Shown: piece after piece, positions 17,172 to 26,170 of the stretch
Numbering within the stretch: the first letter of the stretch is position 1
How the letters are laid out: every line of letters begins with the position of its first letter
NCBI GenBank assembly: GCA_900766495.1
Contig: CAAFVM010000012.1
Location: 1-64,000, forward strand
Length of the DNA stretch: 64,000 nt
Source: Clostridia bacterium
GTDB taxonomy: Bacteria > Bacillota > Clostridia > Christensenellales > Borkfalkiaceae
Direction: 5' to 3'
Made by a program: the position numbers and the translations under genes
Notes under the pieces: model-generated
The model's input: only the letters and a program-made list of their open reading frames with translations
The model's database searches: none
What the model was told of the DNA's origin: nothing

Positions 17172-18686
17172 GTGGAAAAAATAGGCATTATCGACCTTGG
17201 TTCGAACACTGCGAGGCTGGTTATCGTTCAGATGCTCGGCGACGGACATTTTTTCGTAGTGGACCAGTTGAAGGAAAGCGTACGTTTAGGCAAAGATATG
17301 GAGCGCGACGGATTTTTGAAGGTATCGCGCATTCAGGAAACGCTTAAAACTTTGAAAATGTTCCGCCGTCTTTGCGACGCACACGGAATCGACAGAATAA
17401 TCGCCGTTGCAACGGCAGCGGTTCGCCGCGCTAAAAATCAGCGCAGTTTTCTTGACGAAGTTGCCACTACGTGCGGCATAAAACTTAAAGTTTTGTCTGC
17501 CGAAGAGGAAGCCCTTTACGTGTATCGCGGCGTAATTAACACTATGGACGTGCCCAAGGGCGTTATTATAGAAATCGGCGGCGGCTCAACCAAAATAGTG
17601 TATTACAACAGGCGTAACCTTTTACATTACGAAACATTGCCGTTCGGTGCGGTTACCTTGTCTGAATTGTTCTCGGGCGACGGAATGACCCCCGAAGAGC
17701 AAACCTCGAAAATAGAAGAATTTTTCACCGAACAGCTTAAAAAAATCGAATGGCTCGACGAAATCGACCCCGACGCGCAGCTTATCGGCGTGGGCGGTTC
17801 GTGCAGAAGCCTTGCCCGCATAAGCAAGGTTATGAAAAAAAGCCAGTATTCGCTGGTTCATAACTACCGCATTCCCGTTGACGATTTCAACACCATTTAC
17901 AACACGCTCCGCGTGCTCGACCTCGATAAGAAAAAGCGCATAAAGGGCATATCCAACGCCCGTGCCGACATATTGCCCGGCGCGCTCGCGGCTCTCGGTT
18001 CGCTTGTAAAATATAAGAATTTCAGCGAAATTATCATTTCGGGTTGCGGTTTAAGGGAAGGCATTATGTTTAATTACGCAATGCCCGTTACCATCGATAA
18101 ACCCATAAACGACGTGCTTACTTACAGCCTTAAAACGCTTAACAAATATTACGGTTGCAACGAAAAACACGTAGACCAGGTGCTTAATTTGTCGGTTCAG
18201 CTGTTTAAACAGTTAAGGGTTTTGCATAAATTCCCCCGTCAGTATCTGCGCATTTTAAAAATCGCGGCTTACCTGCACGACGCAGGCACATGCATCAGAT
18301 ATTACGACTATCAGAAACACAGCAGTTACATCATTATGAACGCGGCTATTTACGGCGTTTCGCACAGGGAAATAGTGCTTGCCGCGCTTGTGGTTTCGGT
18401 TCATAAAAACGACGATTTCTCTATTTCAGACCTTGTAAAATATAAAGAATTTATCGACGAATCGGACGTTGAGGTTATAAGAAAACTCGGAATTATTCTC
18501 CGCATTGCCGAAAGTTTAGACAGAAGCATGGCGGGCTGCGTAATCGGGCTTAACTGCGACGTTTTGGGCGATTCGGTTATTATGAAAACCGAACTCGCGT
18601 CCGACGCGACCCTCGAAATTAAAGACGCTATGAACGCCGCCGTCGATTTCAGAAGAATTTTCAAAAAGAATTTGGATATTCTGTAA
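17172..18686 (+). CDS. ppx: Ppx/GppA-family exopolyphosphatase with HD domain
   Basis: The 504-residue protein starts with the ASKHA-fold phosphate motif IGIIDLGSNTARLVIV and has the second motif GVIIEIGGGSTKIVYY near 130-145. GVGGSCRSLARI follows, then ISGCGLREGIMF near 290. The C-terminal third is an HD-type domain with YLHDAGTCIRYY near residue 370. The family hydrolyses polyphosphate and/or pppGpp, linking phosphate storage to the stringent response. The start is GTG with GAGGT upstream. No ppk is next to it. Confidence 0.92.
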   Translation: MEKIGIIDLGSNTARLVIVQMLGDGHFFVVDQLKESVRLGKDMERDGFLKVSRIQETLKTLKMFRRLCDAHGIDRIIAVATAAVRRAKNQRSFLDEVATTCGIKLKVLSAEEEALYVYRGVINTMDVPKGVIIEIGGGSTKIVYYNRRNLLHYETLPFGAVTLSELFSGDGMTPEEQTSKIEEFFTEQLKKIEWLDEIDPDAQLIGVGGSCRSLARISKVMKKSQYSLVHNYRIPVDDFNTIYNTLRVLDLDKKKRIKGISNARADILPGALAALGSLVKYKNFSEIIISGCGLREGIMFNYAMPVTIDKPINDVLTYSLKTLNKYYGCNEKHVDQVLNLSVQLFKQLRVLHKFPRQYLRILKIAAYLHDAGTCIRYYDYQKHSSYIIMNAAIYGVSHREIVLAALVVSVHKNDDFSISDLVKYKEFIDESDVEVIRKLGIILRIAESLDRSMAGCVIGLNCDVLGDSVIMKTELASDATLEIKDAMNAAVDFRRIFKKNLDIL

Positions 18687-18799
18687 TTTTTGCAAAGTTG
18701 TTTTAAACGAATATGCCGCCGCGGCTGAATATGCGACAGCTCGGCGCGCTTAAATAAAAAATTTAATATATGAATTAAAAAGGGTATTTGCTCATATAT

Positions 18800-19804
18800 A
18801 TGGATATGAGAAAAATACTCTTTTTTTTCGCGCGGATTTTGTTTGTTGCGGTTTGCGTTTTCACTCTTTGCACGGCGCCGTTTTTTAATAAAAGCAAGGC
18901 AGAGAGCAAGGATTATTCGCTTGAAATATGGCAGGTGGACTGCTTCGAAGGCGGCACGGGGTCGCGGCGGGCGTATTTGCAAAGCGTAGCTAAAAAATTT
19001 TGCAATATAAAAAACGCCAAACTCGGCGCGGGAAATAACGGCTATGGCGGCAAAGTTACCGCGAGCGTGAAAAGCCACACGATTTATTCTGCAGAAGAAA
19101 GTTTTGCCGCGGGAATTTTTCCCGACGTGATTTCGTTCGGTGCGGGGTTGGAATTGCCTTACTCGCGGCTTGTAAAATTAGATTTCGACGGCGGCGCCGC
19201 TTGCGAGTACGGTAAGGAAAGTTATGCGGCGGTGTGGGCGCGCGGCGGCTATTGCCTTATAACGAAAAAGGGCGAAACGCAGATAAACAAACTTATAATA
19301 GGCGAGCAAAAATATAATTTGCCGCTCCTCGCGTGCAGATTGTCGAACTTAAAAATGCCCGAAACGGTGGAAGAATTGCCGTCGGATAAATGTTTTTACG
19401 AGTTCAATTCAAACAAAAATTGCGGGTGGGTGGCAACGCAACGCGACCTGTATAGGGTTGACGGAAAAATAGAAGTAGACGTTCAGCCGCTTAACGGATA
19501 TAACGATTTATATCAGTGCGCCGCGGTTTTATCGTGCGAAAACGGCAACGAAAAGGCTGCTTGCGAATTTTTAAAATTTTTATGTTCGGGCGATTATTCC
19601 AATCCGTCGGTTATAGGAATGCTTTCGCCAAACGGTTTTGCAAAAGACGAAAGTGCCCCTATAAGTCGATTATCGGGGCAAAACGCAGATTATTGCCTTA
19701 ACGTTTTTACCTCTCGCGCGGGGATTGAGAGGTTAAAAACGCAGTGCGCCGATTTTGATTTAAACGCGCAAAATATTAAAAACGCGCTAAAATATTTGAA
19801 ATAA
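18800..19804 (+). CDS. Orphan extracellular solute-binding protein-like protein
   Basis: This 334-residue secreted protein has an N-terminal hydrophobic signal (residues 4-25, cut probably near KAE). The mature part begins LEIWQVDCFEGGTGSRRAYLQSVAKKF, the opening typical of ABC sugar-binding proteins. It continues with FPDVISFGAG and ends in a helical lobe. No lipobox Cys with small neighbours is seen, and no permease or ATPase gene is near. The start could be the ATG at 18800, the ATG at 18806, or a TTG at 18788 that is closer to AGGG. The ligand is unknown. Confidence 0.65.
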   Translation: MDMRKILFFFARILFVAVCVFTLCTAPFFNKSKAESKDYSLEIWQVDCFEGGTGSRRAYLQSVAKKFCNIKNAKLGAGNNGYGGKVTASVKSHTIYSAEESFAAGIFPDVISFGAGLELPYSRLVKLDFDGGAACEYGKESYAAVWARGGYCLITKKGETQINKLIIGEQKYNLPLLACRLSNLKMPETVEELPSDKCFYEFNSNKNCGWVATQRDLYRVDGKIEVDVQPLNGYNDLYQCAAVLSCENGNEKAACEFLKFLCSGDYSNPSVIGMLSPNGFAKDESAPISRLSGQNADYCLNVFTSRAGIERLKTQCADFDLNAQNIKNALKYLK

Positions 19805-19836
19805 AATAAAAGTTAGTGTAAAATGGGGAGTGTCGA

Positions 19837-20718
19837 ATGGAATTTGACGAGTATATCGAAGCGCTCGACAAAGCGGGCGTAAGCTATAAACTCAATCAGC
19901 CGCTTGCGCAATACGGCGGCTACGGCTCCGGCGGAAACGCCGCGGTTATGGTTTTTCCTGAAAATCTTAACCAAATAAAAGCTGCCTGCCGCTTTAAGCA
20001 CGAAACGATAGGCAACGGTACGAACGTGCTTTTTTCCGATTACGGCTATGACGGCGCGATTATAAACGTGCGCGAAATGAACGCCGTAAGGGTGAGCGGA
20101 GTTAGCGTGCGCGCCGAATGCGGGGCGACGCTTGCAATGGTTCGCGAAGCCGCCGAAATGAGCTGCCTGGGCGGGCTGGAATTTACCGAAGGGATACCCG
20201 CTACCATAGGCGGCGCAGTGTGCATGAACGCGGGGTGTTTTTCGAAAAGCGTGGGCGATTTAATCGCGTATGTAATAACCGATAAGTGCGCCTATAACCG
20301 CGTTAACTGTAATTTCGACTATCGTTCGAGCAGGTTTTCATGCGGCAACGACGGCGAAAAAGAAGTAATAGCCGAAGCGTGCTTTTTATTAAAACCAAGC
20401 GAATCGGACATAATACAGGCGAAGAAAGAAAAATATAAACGCATGCGCAAAAACTCGCAACCGCACGGAAAAACATGCGGCTCGGTATTTTTGAACGACG
20501 GGTATTTTGCGGGTAAACTGATAGACCTCGCGGGGCTAAAAGGAATAAAAACCGGCGGGGCAAGGGTTTCGGAAAAGCATGCGAATTTTATAATAAACGA
20601 GGGCGGTTCGTCGTCTGACGTTTATGCTCTTATAAAACTTATAAAAAAGCAAGTGCTTAAAGTGCACGGCGTAAATTTGAAAGAAGAAATAAAATACATA
20701 GGAAAATTCGATGATTGA
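19837..20718 (+). CDS. murB: UDP-N-acetylenolpyruvoylglucosamine reductase
   Basis: The 293-residue FAD enzyme reduces UDP-GlcNAc-enolpyruvate to UDP-MurNAc in peptidoglycan synthesis. It shows YGSGGNAAVMVFPEN, the FAD-binding IGNGTNVLFSD near 68, and EFTEGIPATIGGAVCMNAGCF near 118-138. GSVFLNDGYFAGKLIDLAGLKG near 212 includes the catalytic Ser position, and HANFIINEG follows. It heads a three-gene unit with the PHP and whiA genes, overlapping the former by 8 nt. Confidence 0.96.
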   Translation: MEFDEYIEALDKAGVSYKLNQPLAQYGGYGSGGNAAVMVFPENLNQIKAACRFKHETIGNGTNVLFSDYGYDGAIINVREMNAVRVSGVSVRAECGATLAMVREAAEMSCLGGLEFTEGIPATIGGAVCMNAGCFSKSVGDLIAYVITDKCAYNRVNCNFDYRSSRFSCGNDGEKEVIAEACFLLKPSESDIIQAKKEKYKRMRKNSQPHGKTCGSVFLNDGYFAGKLIDLAGLKGIKTGGARVSEKHANFIINEGGSSSDVYALIKLIKKQVLKVHGVNLKEEIKYIGKFDD

Positions 20719-21487
20719 TTACGATTTTCACACGCATACCGTTTACAGTCACGGAACGGGAAGCATAATGGAAAACGCGCTTGTCGCGAAAAATAAGGGT
20801 ATTAAACTTATAGGTATAACCGACCACGGGTTTAATCACCCTTGCTATCGCGTTAAGAGAAAATATCTGCCGCAAATGAAAGAAGAATGCGCGGGCGCAT
20901 ACGGGCAGACCGGAGTTAAAGTTCTGCTCGGCATAGAGGCTAATATTATAGGGATTTCGGGCGCGACCGACGTTAAAAAATCCGACTACGAGTATCTCGA
21001 TTTATATCTCGCGGGCATTCATCGCTTTGTTAAATGCGATAAGTTTTCCGACTATTTTAAGCTGCTCGGCGCGAATATGTTCGCAAATGCGTTCAGGGTT
21101 AAACCGCCGAAGTCGCTTGTGCGCGATTGCACCGCCGCTTACGTAAACGCCATAAAAAACAATCCGATTGATATTGTTACTCACGTTAATTTCTGCTGTT
21201 TTGCCGACGCCGTCGAGGTCGCCCGTTGTTGCGAAGATTACGGCACTTATTTCGAAATAAACACGAAAAAAACGCACCTTTCCGACGAGGAGTGGCAAAA
21301 CGTTATAGATAAAACCAACGTCGGGTTCGTAGTCGATTCCGACGCGCATTCGCCCGACCGCGTGGGCGATACGCTTTTGGCGGACGAGCTTATGAAAAGG
21401 GTAAAATTCCCCGAAAACCGAATTTTTAATATGTACGGCAACGTTCCCGATTTGCGCTATACTCGCTTTAAAAAGGAGAAACTATGA
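20711..21487 (+). CDS. PHP-domain metal-dependent phosphoesterase
   Basis: The 258-residue protein has the PHP signature motifs: DFHTHTVYSHG at residues 5-15, GITDHGF near 38, LLGIEANI near 77, a His-containing LAGIHRF near 100, DIVTHVNF near 157 and DSDAH near 212. These supply the trinuclear metal site. The family includes histidinol-phosphatase-like phosphoesterases; the substrate here is unknown. It sits between murB and whiA, a common neighbour in Clostridia, and overlaps both, suggesting co-translation. Confidence 0.9.
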   Translation: MIDYDFHTHTVYSHGTGSIMENALVAKNKGIKLIGITDHGFNHPCYRVKRKYLPQMKEECAGAYGQTGVKVLLGIEANIIGISGATDVKKSDYEYLDLYLAGIHRFVKCDKFSDYFKLLGANMFANAFRVKPPKSLVRDCTAAYVNAIKNNPIDIVTHVNFCCFADAVEVARCCEDYGTYFEINTKKTHLSDEEWQNVIDKTNVGFVVDSDAHSPDRVGDTLLADELMKRVKFPENRIFNMYGNVPDLRYTRFKKEKL

Positions 21488-22419
21488 ACTTTAGCGCGCG
21501 CACAAAATCGGAATTGTGCAAAAAAAGGTACGAATCGGGGTGCTGTTTGCTTGCCGAACTTTCCGCTTTCGTCAGAACCGCGGGCAGTATAATTTCCGAG
21601 CGCGACGTTTACGGTTTTTCGGTAACGGGGCAAGCCGACTGCGTGAAATATTTCGCCAAGGTTATATCCGAACTGTTTTCGGGTAAAGTGGAGTTCAACT
21701 ATTCCGCGGGCGGCGATAAGGTTTGCGGGTTTACGTTTTTAAACCAAAGCTCTGCGGACGTGCTTATTCAGCTTGGAATTTTCAGGTTTGTGGGCGGCGA
21801 GCTTGCCATTGCGTTAGACCCCGACGAATATATTACCGAAAACGATTGCTGCAAGCGCGCGTTCACGGCAGGCGCGTTTATGGGGTCCGGCAGTATTACC
21901 GTGCCGGAATGCGACGAAAACTCTTCTGCAAGCACAGGCTACCACCTTGAATTTTGTTTTTCTAAATATTTAACCGCGTTAAGATTTTCCGAAATGCTCG
22001 CAGGGCAGGGCTTTTTGCCTAAAATCATCGAACGCAAGCAGTCGTACGTGGTTTACTTTAAGCAAAACGAAGAAATCAAAGATATGCTCGCTTATATGGG
22101 CGCCGATTCTTCGGTGCTGGCTTTTTCTGACGTTGTGGTTATGCGCGAAATGAAAAACCGAGTTAATCGCGAAACCAACTGCGAATTGCATAACGTTTCG
22201 AGGCAGGTTGAGGCAAGCGTGAAAATTTGCTCTGCTATCAAGTCGCTCGATAGCGCGGTCGGCATTTCTAATCTGCCCGAAGAGCTTGCCGCGGTTGCGA
22301 ACGCTCGCCTTAAATACCGCGATATGACGCTTACCGAACTTGCCGATAAGCTTGGAATAAGCAAAAGTTGTTTAAATCACAGGTTAAGAAAACTTGCGGC
22401 TCTTGCAAAAGAGTTGTGA
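21484..22419 (+). CDS. whiA: DNA-binding protein WhiA
   Basis: The 311-residue protein has the WhiA layout: an N-terminal LAGLIDADG-like region (LLAELSAFVRTAGSI near 20, GAFMGSGSITVPE near 130, YHLEFCF), and a C-terminal helix-turn-helix, RDMTLTELADKLGISKSCLNHRLRKLAALA. The NCELHNVSRQVEASVKICSAIKSL segment is also typical. WhiA regulates cell-division and, in sporulating Actinobacteria, sporulation genes. It overlaps the PHP gene by 4 nt. The usual partners rapZ and yvcK/gluP, often between the PHP gene and whiA, are not present here. Confidence 0.95.
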   Translation: MNFSARTKSELCKKRYESGCCLLAELSAFVRTAGSIISERDVYGFSVTGQADCVKYFAKVISELFSGKVEFNYSAGGDKVCGFTFLNQSSADVLIQLGIFRFVGGELAIALDPDEYITENDCCKRAFTAGAFMGSGSITVPECDENSSASTGYHLEFCFSKYLTALRFSEMLAGQGFLPKIIERKQSYVVYFKQNEEIKDMLAYMGADSSVLAFSDVVVMREMKNRVNRETNCELHNVSRQVEASVKICSAIKSLDSAVGISNLPEELAAVANARLKYRDMTLTELADKLGISKSCLNHRLRKLAALAKEL

Positions 22420-22443
22420 AAACATAAATAACGAAAAAATATA

Positions 22444-22474
22444 AAAAGCCGATTGTGAAAATCGGCTTTTTTAC
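22444..22474 (+). terminator. Bidirectional terminator after whiA
   Basis: A perfect 10-bp stem (AAAAGCCGAT with ATCGGCTTTT, 22444-22453 and 22461-22470) is flanked by A- and T-runs. It sits between whiA and the convergent peptidase gene. Confidence 0.9.
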
Positions 22475-22526
22475 TTGGAAATTATTCGGTTTGCGTTTAT
22501 ATTGCGACGTTTAGTCGGCGTTTAAA

Positions 22527-23576
22527 TTACAGCGAAAATCCCGCATATAAAAGCATAAGCTTTATGGTGTTTTTAACGCCGTCGATATGGGTGCGCTCCA
22601 TTCCGTGCGAGGCGTTTACGCCCGTGCCTACAAGCGCGGCGGGAATATCGTAGCCCGCGGTCCACATAGCGCCCGCGTCCGAGCCGTAGTAGGGGTAAAT
22701 ATCAATCGCATAGTCAAGCCCGTTTGCTTTTGCCAACGCCACAAGCGAGTTTGTAAGGCGGTAGTCGTAAGGTCCGTGCGAGTCTTTCGCGCAAATGCTT
22801 ACCTGATGTTCGTTGCACGAAAGGTCTTTGCCTATGCACCCCATATCCACGCACAGCATTTTTTCAAGTCCGTCGGGAACGTAACTCGCGCCGTGACCAA
22901 CCTCTTCGTAAACAGTAACCAGAAATTTAAGCGTTTTTTGCGGCACAAGGTTATAATCCTTAATAATTTTCATCGCGGTTATAAACGCCGCAACGCTGGC
23001 TTTGTCGTCGATGAAACGGGATTTAATATAGCCCGACGGCGTGATTTCTGTTTTCGTATCGAGCGCGATATAGTTGCCGTTTTCAATGCCCAATTTTTTA
23101 AAATCTTCGGCGCAACGCACGTTTTCGTCAAGGCGAACGTACATATGCTCTTCGGTGTGGGTAATGGTATCGCAGTCTTCGTAAACGTGTTTCGATGGGC
23201 TTACCGAAAGGAACGTGCCGCGGTATTTTTTGCCGTCGCGGGTTATTACCGTGCAATATTCTCCGTCGAAAGTGGATAAAATAGGACCGCCTACGCGCGA
23301 AAATTTAATTTTATCTCCGTCGAACGAGCGTATCATCGCGCCCAACGTGTCGGCGTGTGCAGAAAGCCCGAGCGCTCCGCTGTTTTCGCCCTCTTTTCCC
23401 TGAACGGTGAAAATAAAGCACCCTTTATTCGTGCGTTCGAATTTTACGCCGAGTTCGTCGGCAAATTTTTTCAACACGCCCTCGATTTCTTCGTAATAAC
23501 CGCTGGGCGAGTGGGTGGCGAAAATTTTCTTTGCGGTTTCGAAATAATAATTTTCATATTTATTTACGTCTATCAT
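22527..23576 (-). CDS. M42-family metallo-aminopeptidase
   Basis: This 349-residue cytosolic peptidase resembles the tetrahedral (TET) M42 aminopeptidases. It shows THSPSG near residue 20, the metal-ligand motif LSAHADTLGAMI near 64-75, RFIDDKASVAAF near 175, TVYEEVGHG (catalytic Glu pair) near 205, VDMGCIG near 225 and SDAGAMW near 285. A terminal His in ASHGMERTHID near 313 completes the set. The start is the ATG with AAAGGAG 8 nt upstream; a 36-codon longer frame exists but lacks a ribosome-binding site. It is transcribed away from the NAD synthetase gene. Confidence 0.92.
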   Translation of the reverse strand: MIDVNKYENYYFETAKKIFATHSPSGYYEEIEGVLKKFADELGVKFERTNKGCFIFTVQGKEGENSGALGLSAHADTLGAMIRSFDGDKIKFSRVGGPILSTFDGEYCTVITRDGKKYRGTFLSVSPSKHVYEDCDTITHTEEHMYVRLDENVRCAEDFKKLGIENGNYIALDTKTEITPSGYIKSRFIDDKASVAAFITAMKIIKDYNLVPQKTLKFLVTVYEEVGHGASYVPDGLEKMLCVDMGCIGKDLSCNEHQVSICAKDSHGPYDYRLTNSLVALAKANGLDYAIDIYPYYGSDAGAMWTAGYDIPAALVGTGVNASHGMERTHIDGVKNTIKLMLLYAGFSL

Positions 23577-23795
23577 ATCGTTAGCTCCTTTCGGTATTCG
23601 TCGCGCGCACGCTTTTTGCTGTGTGGGGCGGCGTTTTTTGTCTTTTACATATTCGATTATGCACTTTTTTAAACAAAAAGTCAAACGCTTTTATTAAATG
23701 AGGATAAATAGAGTCGGGTGGTATTGCCCTCGTTTGTCGTTTGTAGCTTTAACGGTGTGGCGTTTAACGGGAAGCCGCAATTTTTTTATAAAAAA

Positions 23796-23869
23796 TAGTA
23801 AATACTAATTTATAAAACAATATAAAAAAAGTAGACGTTATTTATAAAATGTGGTAAAATAACTAACGT
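23796..23869 (+). promoter_or_regulatory. Promoter region with two inverted repeats upstream of the HTH-NadE gene
   Basis: A weak promoter, TAGACG (23832-23837) and TAAAAT (23855-23860) at 17-nt spacing, is overlapped by the inverted repeat ACGTTA (23835-23840) and TAACGT (23864-23869). A second inverted repeat, TAGTA-AA-TACTA (23796-23807), lies 25 nt upstream. Either could be bound by the HTH domain encoded by the gene itself; this is inference. Confidence 0.5.
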
Positions 23870-23905
23870 TTAAAAACAATAAGCGAAAAATCGGAGGCTT
23901 GATAA

Positions 23906-26080
23906 ATGGACTCGCTTGAAAAAATAAAATCGCTGCGCAAAGAGCGCGGCTACACACTTAAAGAACTTGCCGAAAAATCGGGCGTTCCCGCGGGAACGGT
24001 GAACAAACTTTTTTCGGGCGGAATAAAAAGCATTAAGGCTGAAACGCTTATTAAGCTTGCCGACGCGCTCGGGGCGGATTACTCCGAAATTTTAAACGGA
24101 TGCGAAAGGGCGGTTTCCGAAACCGACGAAAAAAACGAGATAAAACAAAAATGCGCGTTCGATTACGGCTTTGCACGCATAGCGGCTTATGCGCCCGAGG
24201 TTCGTGTTGCTGACGTGGATTTCAACGTGCAAAAAATTATTGAAAAAATTAACCAAGCCGACCGCGATGGCGTGTGCGTTGCCGCATTCCCCGAGCTTGC
24301 CGTTACCGCGTATACCGTGGGCGATTTGGTTTATCAGCCCGCGCTTTTGGAAGCTGCGAAAAACGGATTGCTTCGCATTATGAAAGCCACCGAGAATTTG
24401 GAAATGCTTGTAGTCGTAGGGCTTCCCGTTAAGGTGGACGGGCGAATTTACAACTGTGCGGCGGCTGTGAATAAGGGCGAGCTTTTGGGCATAGTTCCTA
24501 AAATAAACCTGCCCAACTACAACGAATTTTACGAAAAACGCACCTTTTGCGAGGGAAGTCGCGATGTAAAAAACATAGAATTTTTAGGCAGAACCGTGCC
24601 GTTCGGCGGCAATTTGATTTTTGCCGATAAAGCTATGCCCGAGCTTAAAGTGGGCGTGGAAATCTGCGAAGATATTTGGGTGCCCGATTCTCCGTCGATA
24701 AACCTCGCGCTGGCGGGAGCTACCGTAATTATAAACGCTTCGGCGAGCAACGACGTTTGCGGCAAAGCCGATTACAGGCGTTCGCTTGTTTCGGTAACGG
24801 CATCAAAACTTTTGTGCGCTTACGTATATTGTTCGTGCGGCGCGGGCGAATCCACGGGCGACGTGGTTTTCGGCGGTCACTGCATAATAAACGAGGCGGG
24901 CAGACAGCTTTCAGAATGCGCGCCTTTCGGAAAATATGAAACGAGCGCCGACGTGGACTGTTCGTTTTTAGAGTTCGAGCGCGGCAAAAAATTCCACGGC
25001 AGAAACGAAATTTCTCCCGTAACTTTTGTATATTTCGAAGCGCAAAGAAAGAATACGGGGCTTATTCGTAAATTCGCGCAAAGTCCGTTTGTTCCCGACG
25101 ATAAAGAACGCGAAAAACGCAGAGTAAACGAGGTTTTTGCCATTCAGACCGAGGCGTTGAAAAAACGCGTTCTGCACGTAAACGCGCAAAAATTAGTCGT
25201 AGGAGTTTCGGGCGGACTTGACAGCGCGCTCGCTTTGTTGGTGGCCGGCGAAACTTTAAAAAAAGCGGGCAGAAAACCGAGCGACCTCGTAGCCATAACC
25301 ATGCCGTGTTTCGGCACAGGCGAGCGTACGCGCAAAAACGCGCTCGCTTTGTCGGAGGGTCTTAAATGCGAGCTTAAAGAAATCGATATTAAAAACAGCG
25401 TTCTGCAACATTTTGCCGATATTGAAAAAGACCCGAGCGTAACCGACGCTGCATACGAAAACGCGCAGGCGCGCGAACGTACGCAGGTGCTTATGGATTA
25501 CGCGAATATGGTAAACGGCTTGGTTGTGGGAACGGGCGATATGTCGGAACTCGCGCTGGGGTGGTGCACTTATAACGGCGACCATATGTCGATGTACGGC
25601 GTGAACGGCGGAGTGCCTAAAACGTTGGTTAAGTCGATGGTGTTGAACCTTGCTAAAAATTACGACGAGAAAACCCGCAAAACTCTTGAAGATATAGCCG
25701 CCACGCCTATAAGTCCCGAACTCACTCCGTCGAAAGGCGGGGCTACCGCACAGTTCACCGAAGATATTTTAGGCCCTTACGAGCTGCACGATTTCTTCCT
25801 GTATTATCTTATTAAACACGGCTATGCGCCCGACAAAGTTTACTATATAGCAAAGCAGACTTTTGCGGGTAAATACGATAAAGAAATTATTCAAAAGTGC
25901 CTCTATAAGTTCATTAACCGCTTTTTTGCTTCGCAATTCAAGCGTTCTTGTCAGCCCGACGGCGTTAAAACGGGCGCGCTTTGTTTAAGCCCGCGCGGCG
26001 ATTTCAGAATGCCCTCCGACGGCGTTAAAACCGTTTGGATAAAGCTGCTCGACCAAGCCGTAGCAGCCGAAAAAAACTAA
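23906..26080 (+). CDS. nadE: Glutamine-dependent NAD synthetase with N-terminal XRE DNA-binding domain
   Basis: The 724-residue protein has three parts. Residues 3-64 form an XRE-type helix-turn-helix (IKSLRKERGYTLKELAEKSGVPAGTVNKLFSGGIKSIKAETLIKLADAL). Residues 88-370 are a nitrilase-type glutaminase with the triad Glu130 (FPE), Lys199 and Cys254 (VEICEDIW). Residues 400-715 are the synthetase with the PP-loop VGVSGGLDSALAL near 430 and GTGDMSELALGW. It makes NAD from nicotinic acid adenine dinucleotide, ATP and glutamine-derived ammonia. Standard two-domain NadE lacks the HTH. The reading frame is continuous from a GGAGG-supported ATG, so the fusion is real unless the assembly is wrong. Confidence 0.95.
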   Translation: MDSLEKIKSLRKERGYTLKELAEKSGVPAGTVNKLFSGGIKSIKAETLIKLADALGADYSEILNGCERAVSETDEKNEIKQKCAFDYGFARIAAYAPEVRVADVDFNVQKIIEKINQADRDGVCVAAFPELAVTAYTVGDLVYQPALLEAAKNGLLRIMKATENLEMLVVVGLPVKVDGRIYNCAAAVNKGELLGIVPKINLPNYNEFYEKRTFCEGSRDVKNIEFLGRTVPFGGNLIFADKAMPELKVGVEICEDIWVPDSPSINLALAGATVIINASASNDVCGKADYRRSLVSVTASKLLCAYVYCSCGAGESTGDVVFGGHCIINEAGRQLSECAPFGKYETSADVDCSFLEFERGKKFHGRNEISPVTFVYFEAQRKNTGLIRKFAQSPFVPDDKEREKRRVNEVFAIQTEALKKRVLHVNAQKLVVGVSGGLDSALALLVAGETLKKAGRKPSDLVAITMPCFGTGERTRKNALALSEGLKCELKEIDIKNSVLQHFADIEKDPSVTDAAYENAQARERTQVLMDYANMVNGLVVGTGDMSELALGWCTYNGDHMSMYGVNGGVPKTLVKSMVLNLAKNYDEKTRKTLEDIAATPISPELTPSKGGATAQFTEDILGPYELHDFFLYYLIKHGYAPDKVYYIAKQTFAGKYDKEIIQKCLYKFINRFFASQFKRSCQPDGVKTGALCLSPRGDFRMPSDGVKTVWIKLLDQAVAAEKN

Positions 26081-26115
26081 AATAAAAAGGGCGTTAAGCC
26101 ACGTTATAAAAAAGA

Positions 26116-26148
26116 AAAGCGCGTCTATATGTTCGTAAACGCGCTTTA
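26116..26148 (-). terminator. Hairpin terminator between convergent genes
   Basis: A 9-bp stem, AAAGCGCGT (26116-26124) with ACGCGCTTT (26139-26147), is followed on the minus strand by a T-rich run. It ends the DUF1508 gene and possibly nadE. Confidence 0.7.
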
Positions 26149-26170
26149 TGTTGTTAATTAAAAGTGAATG

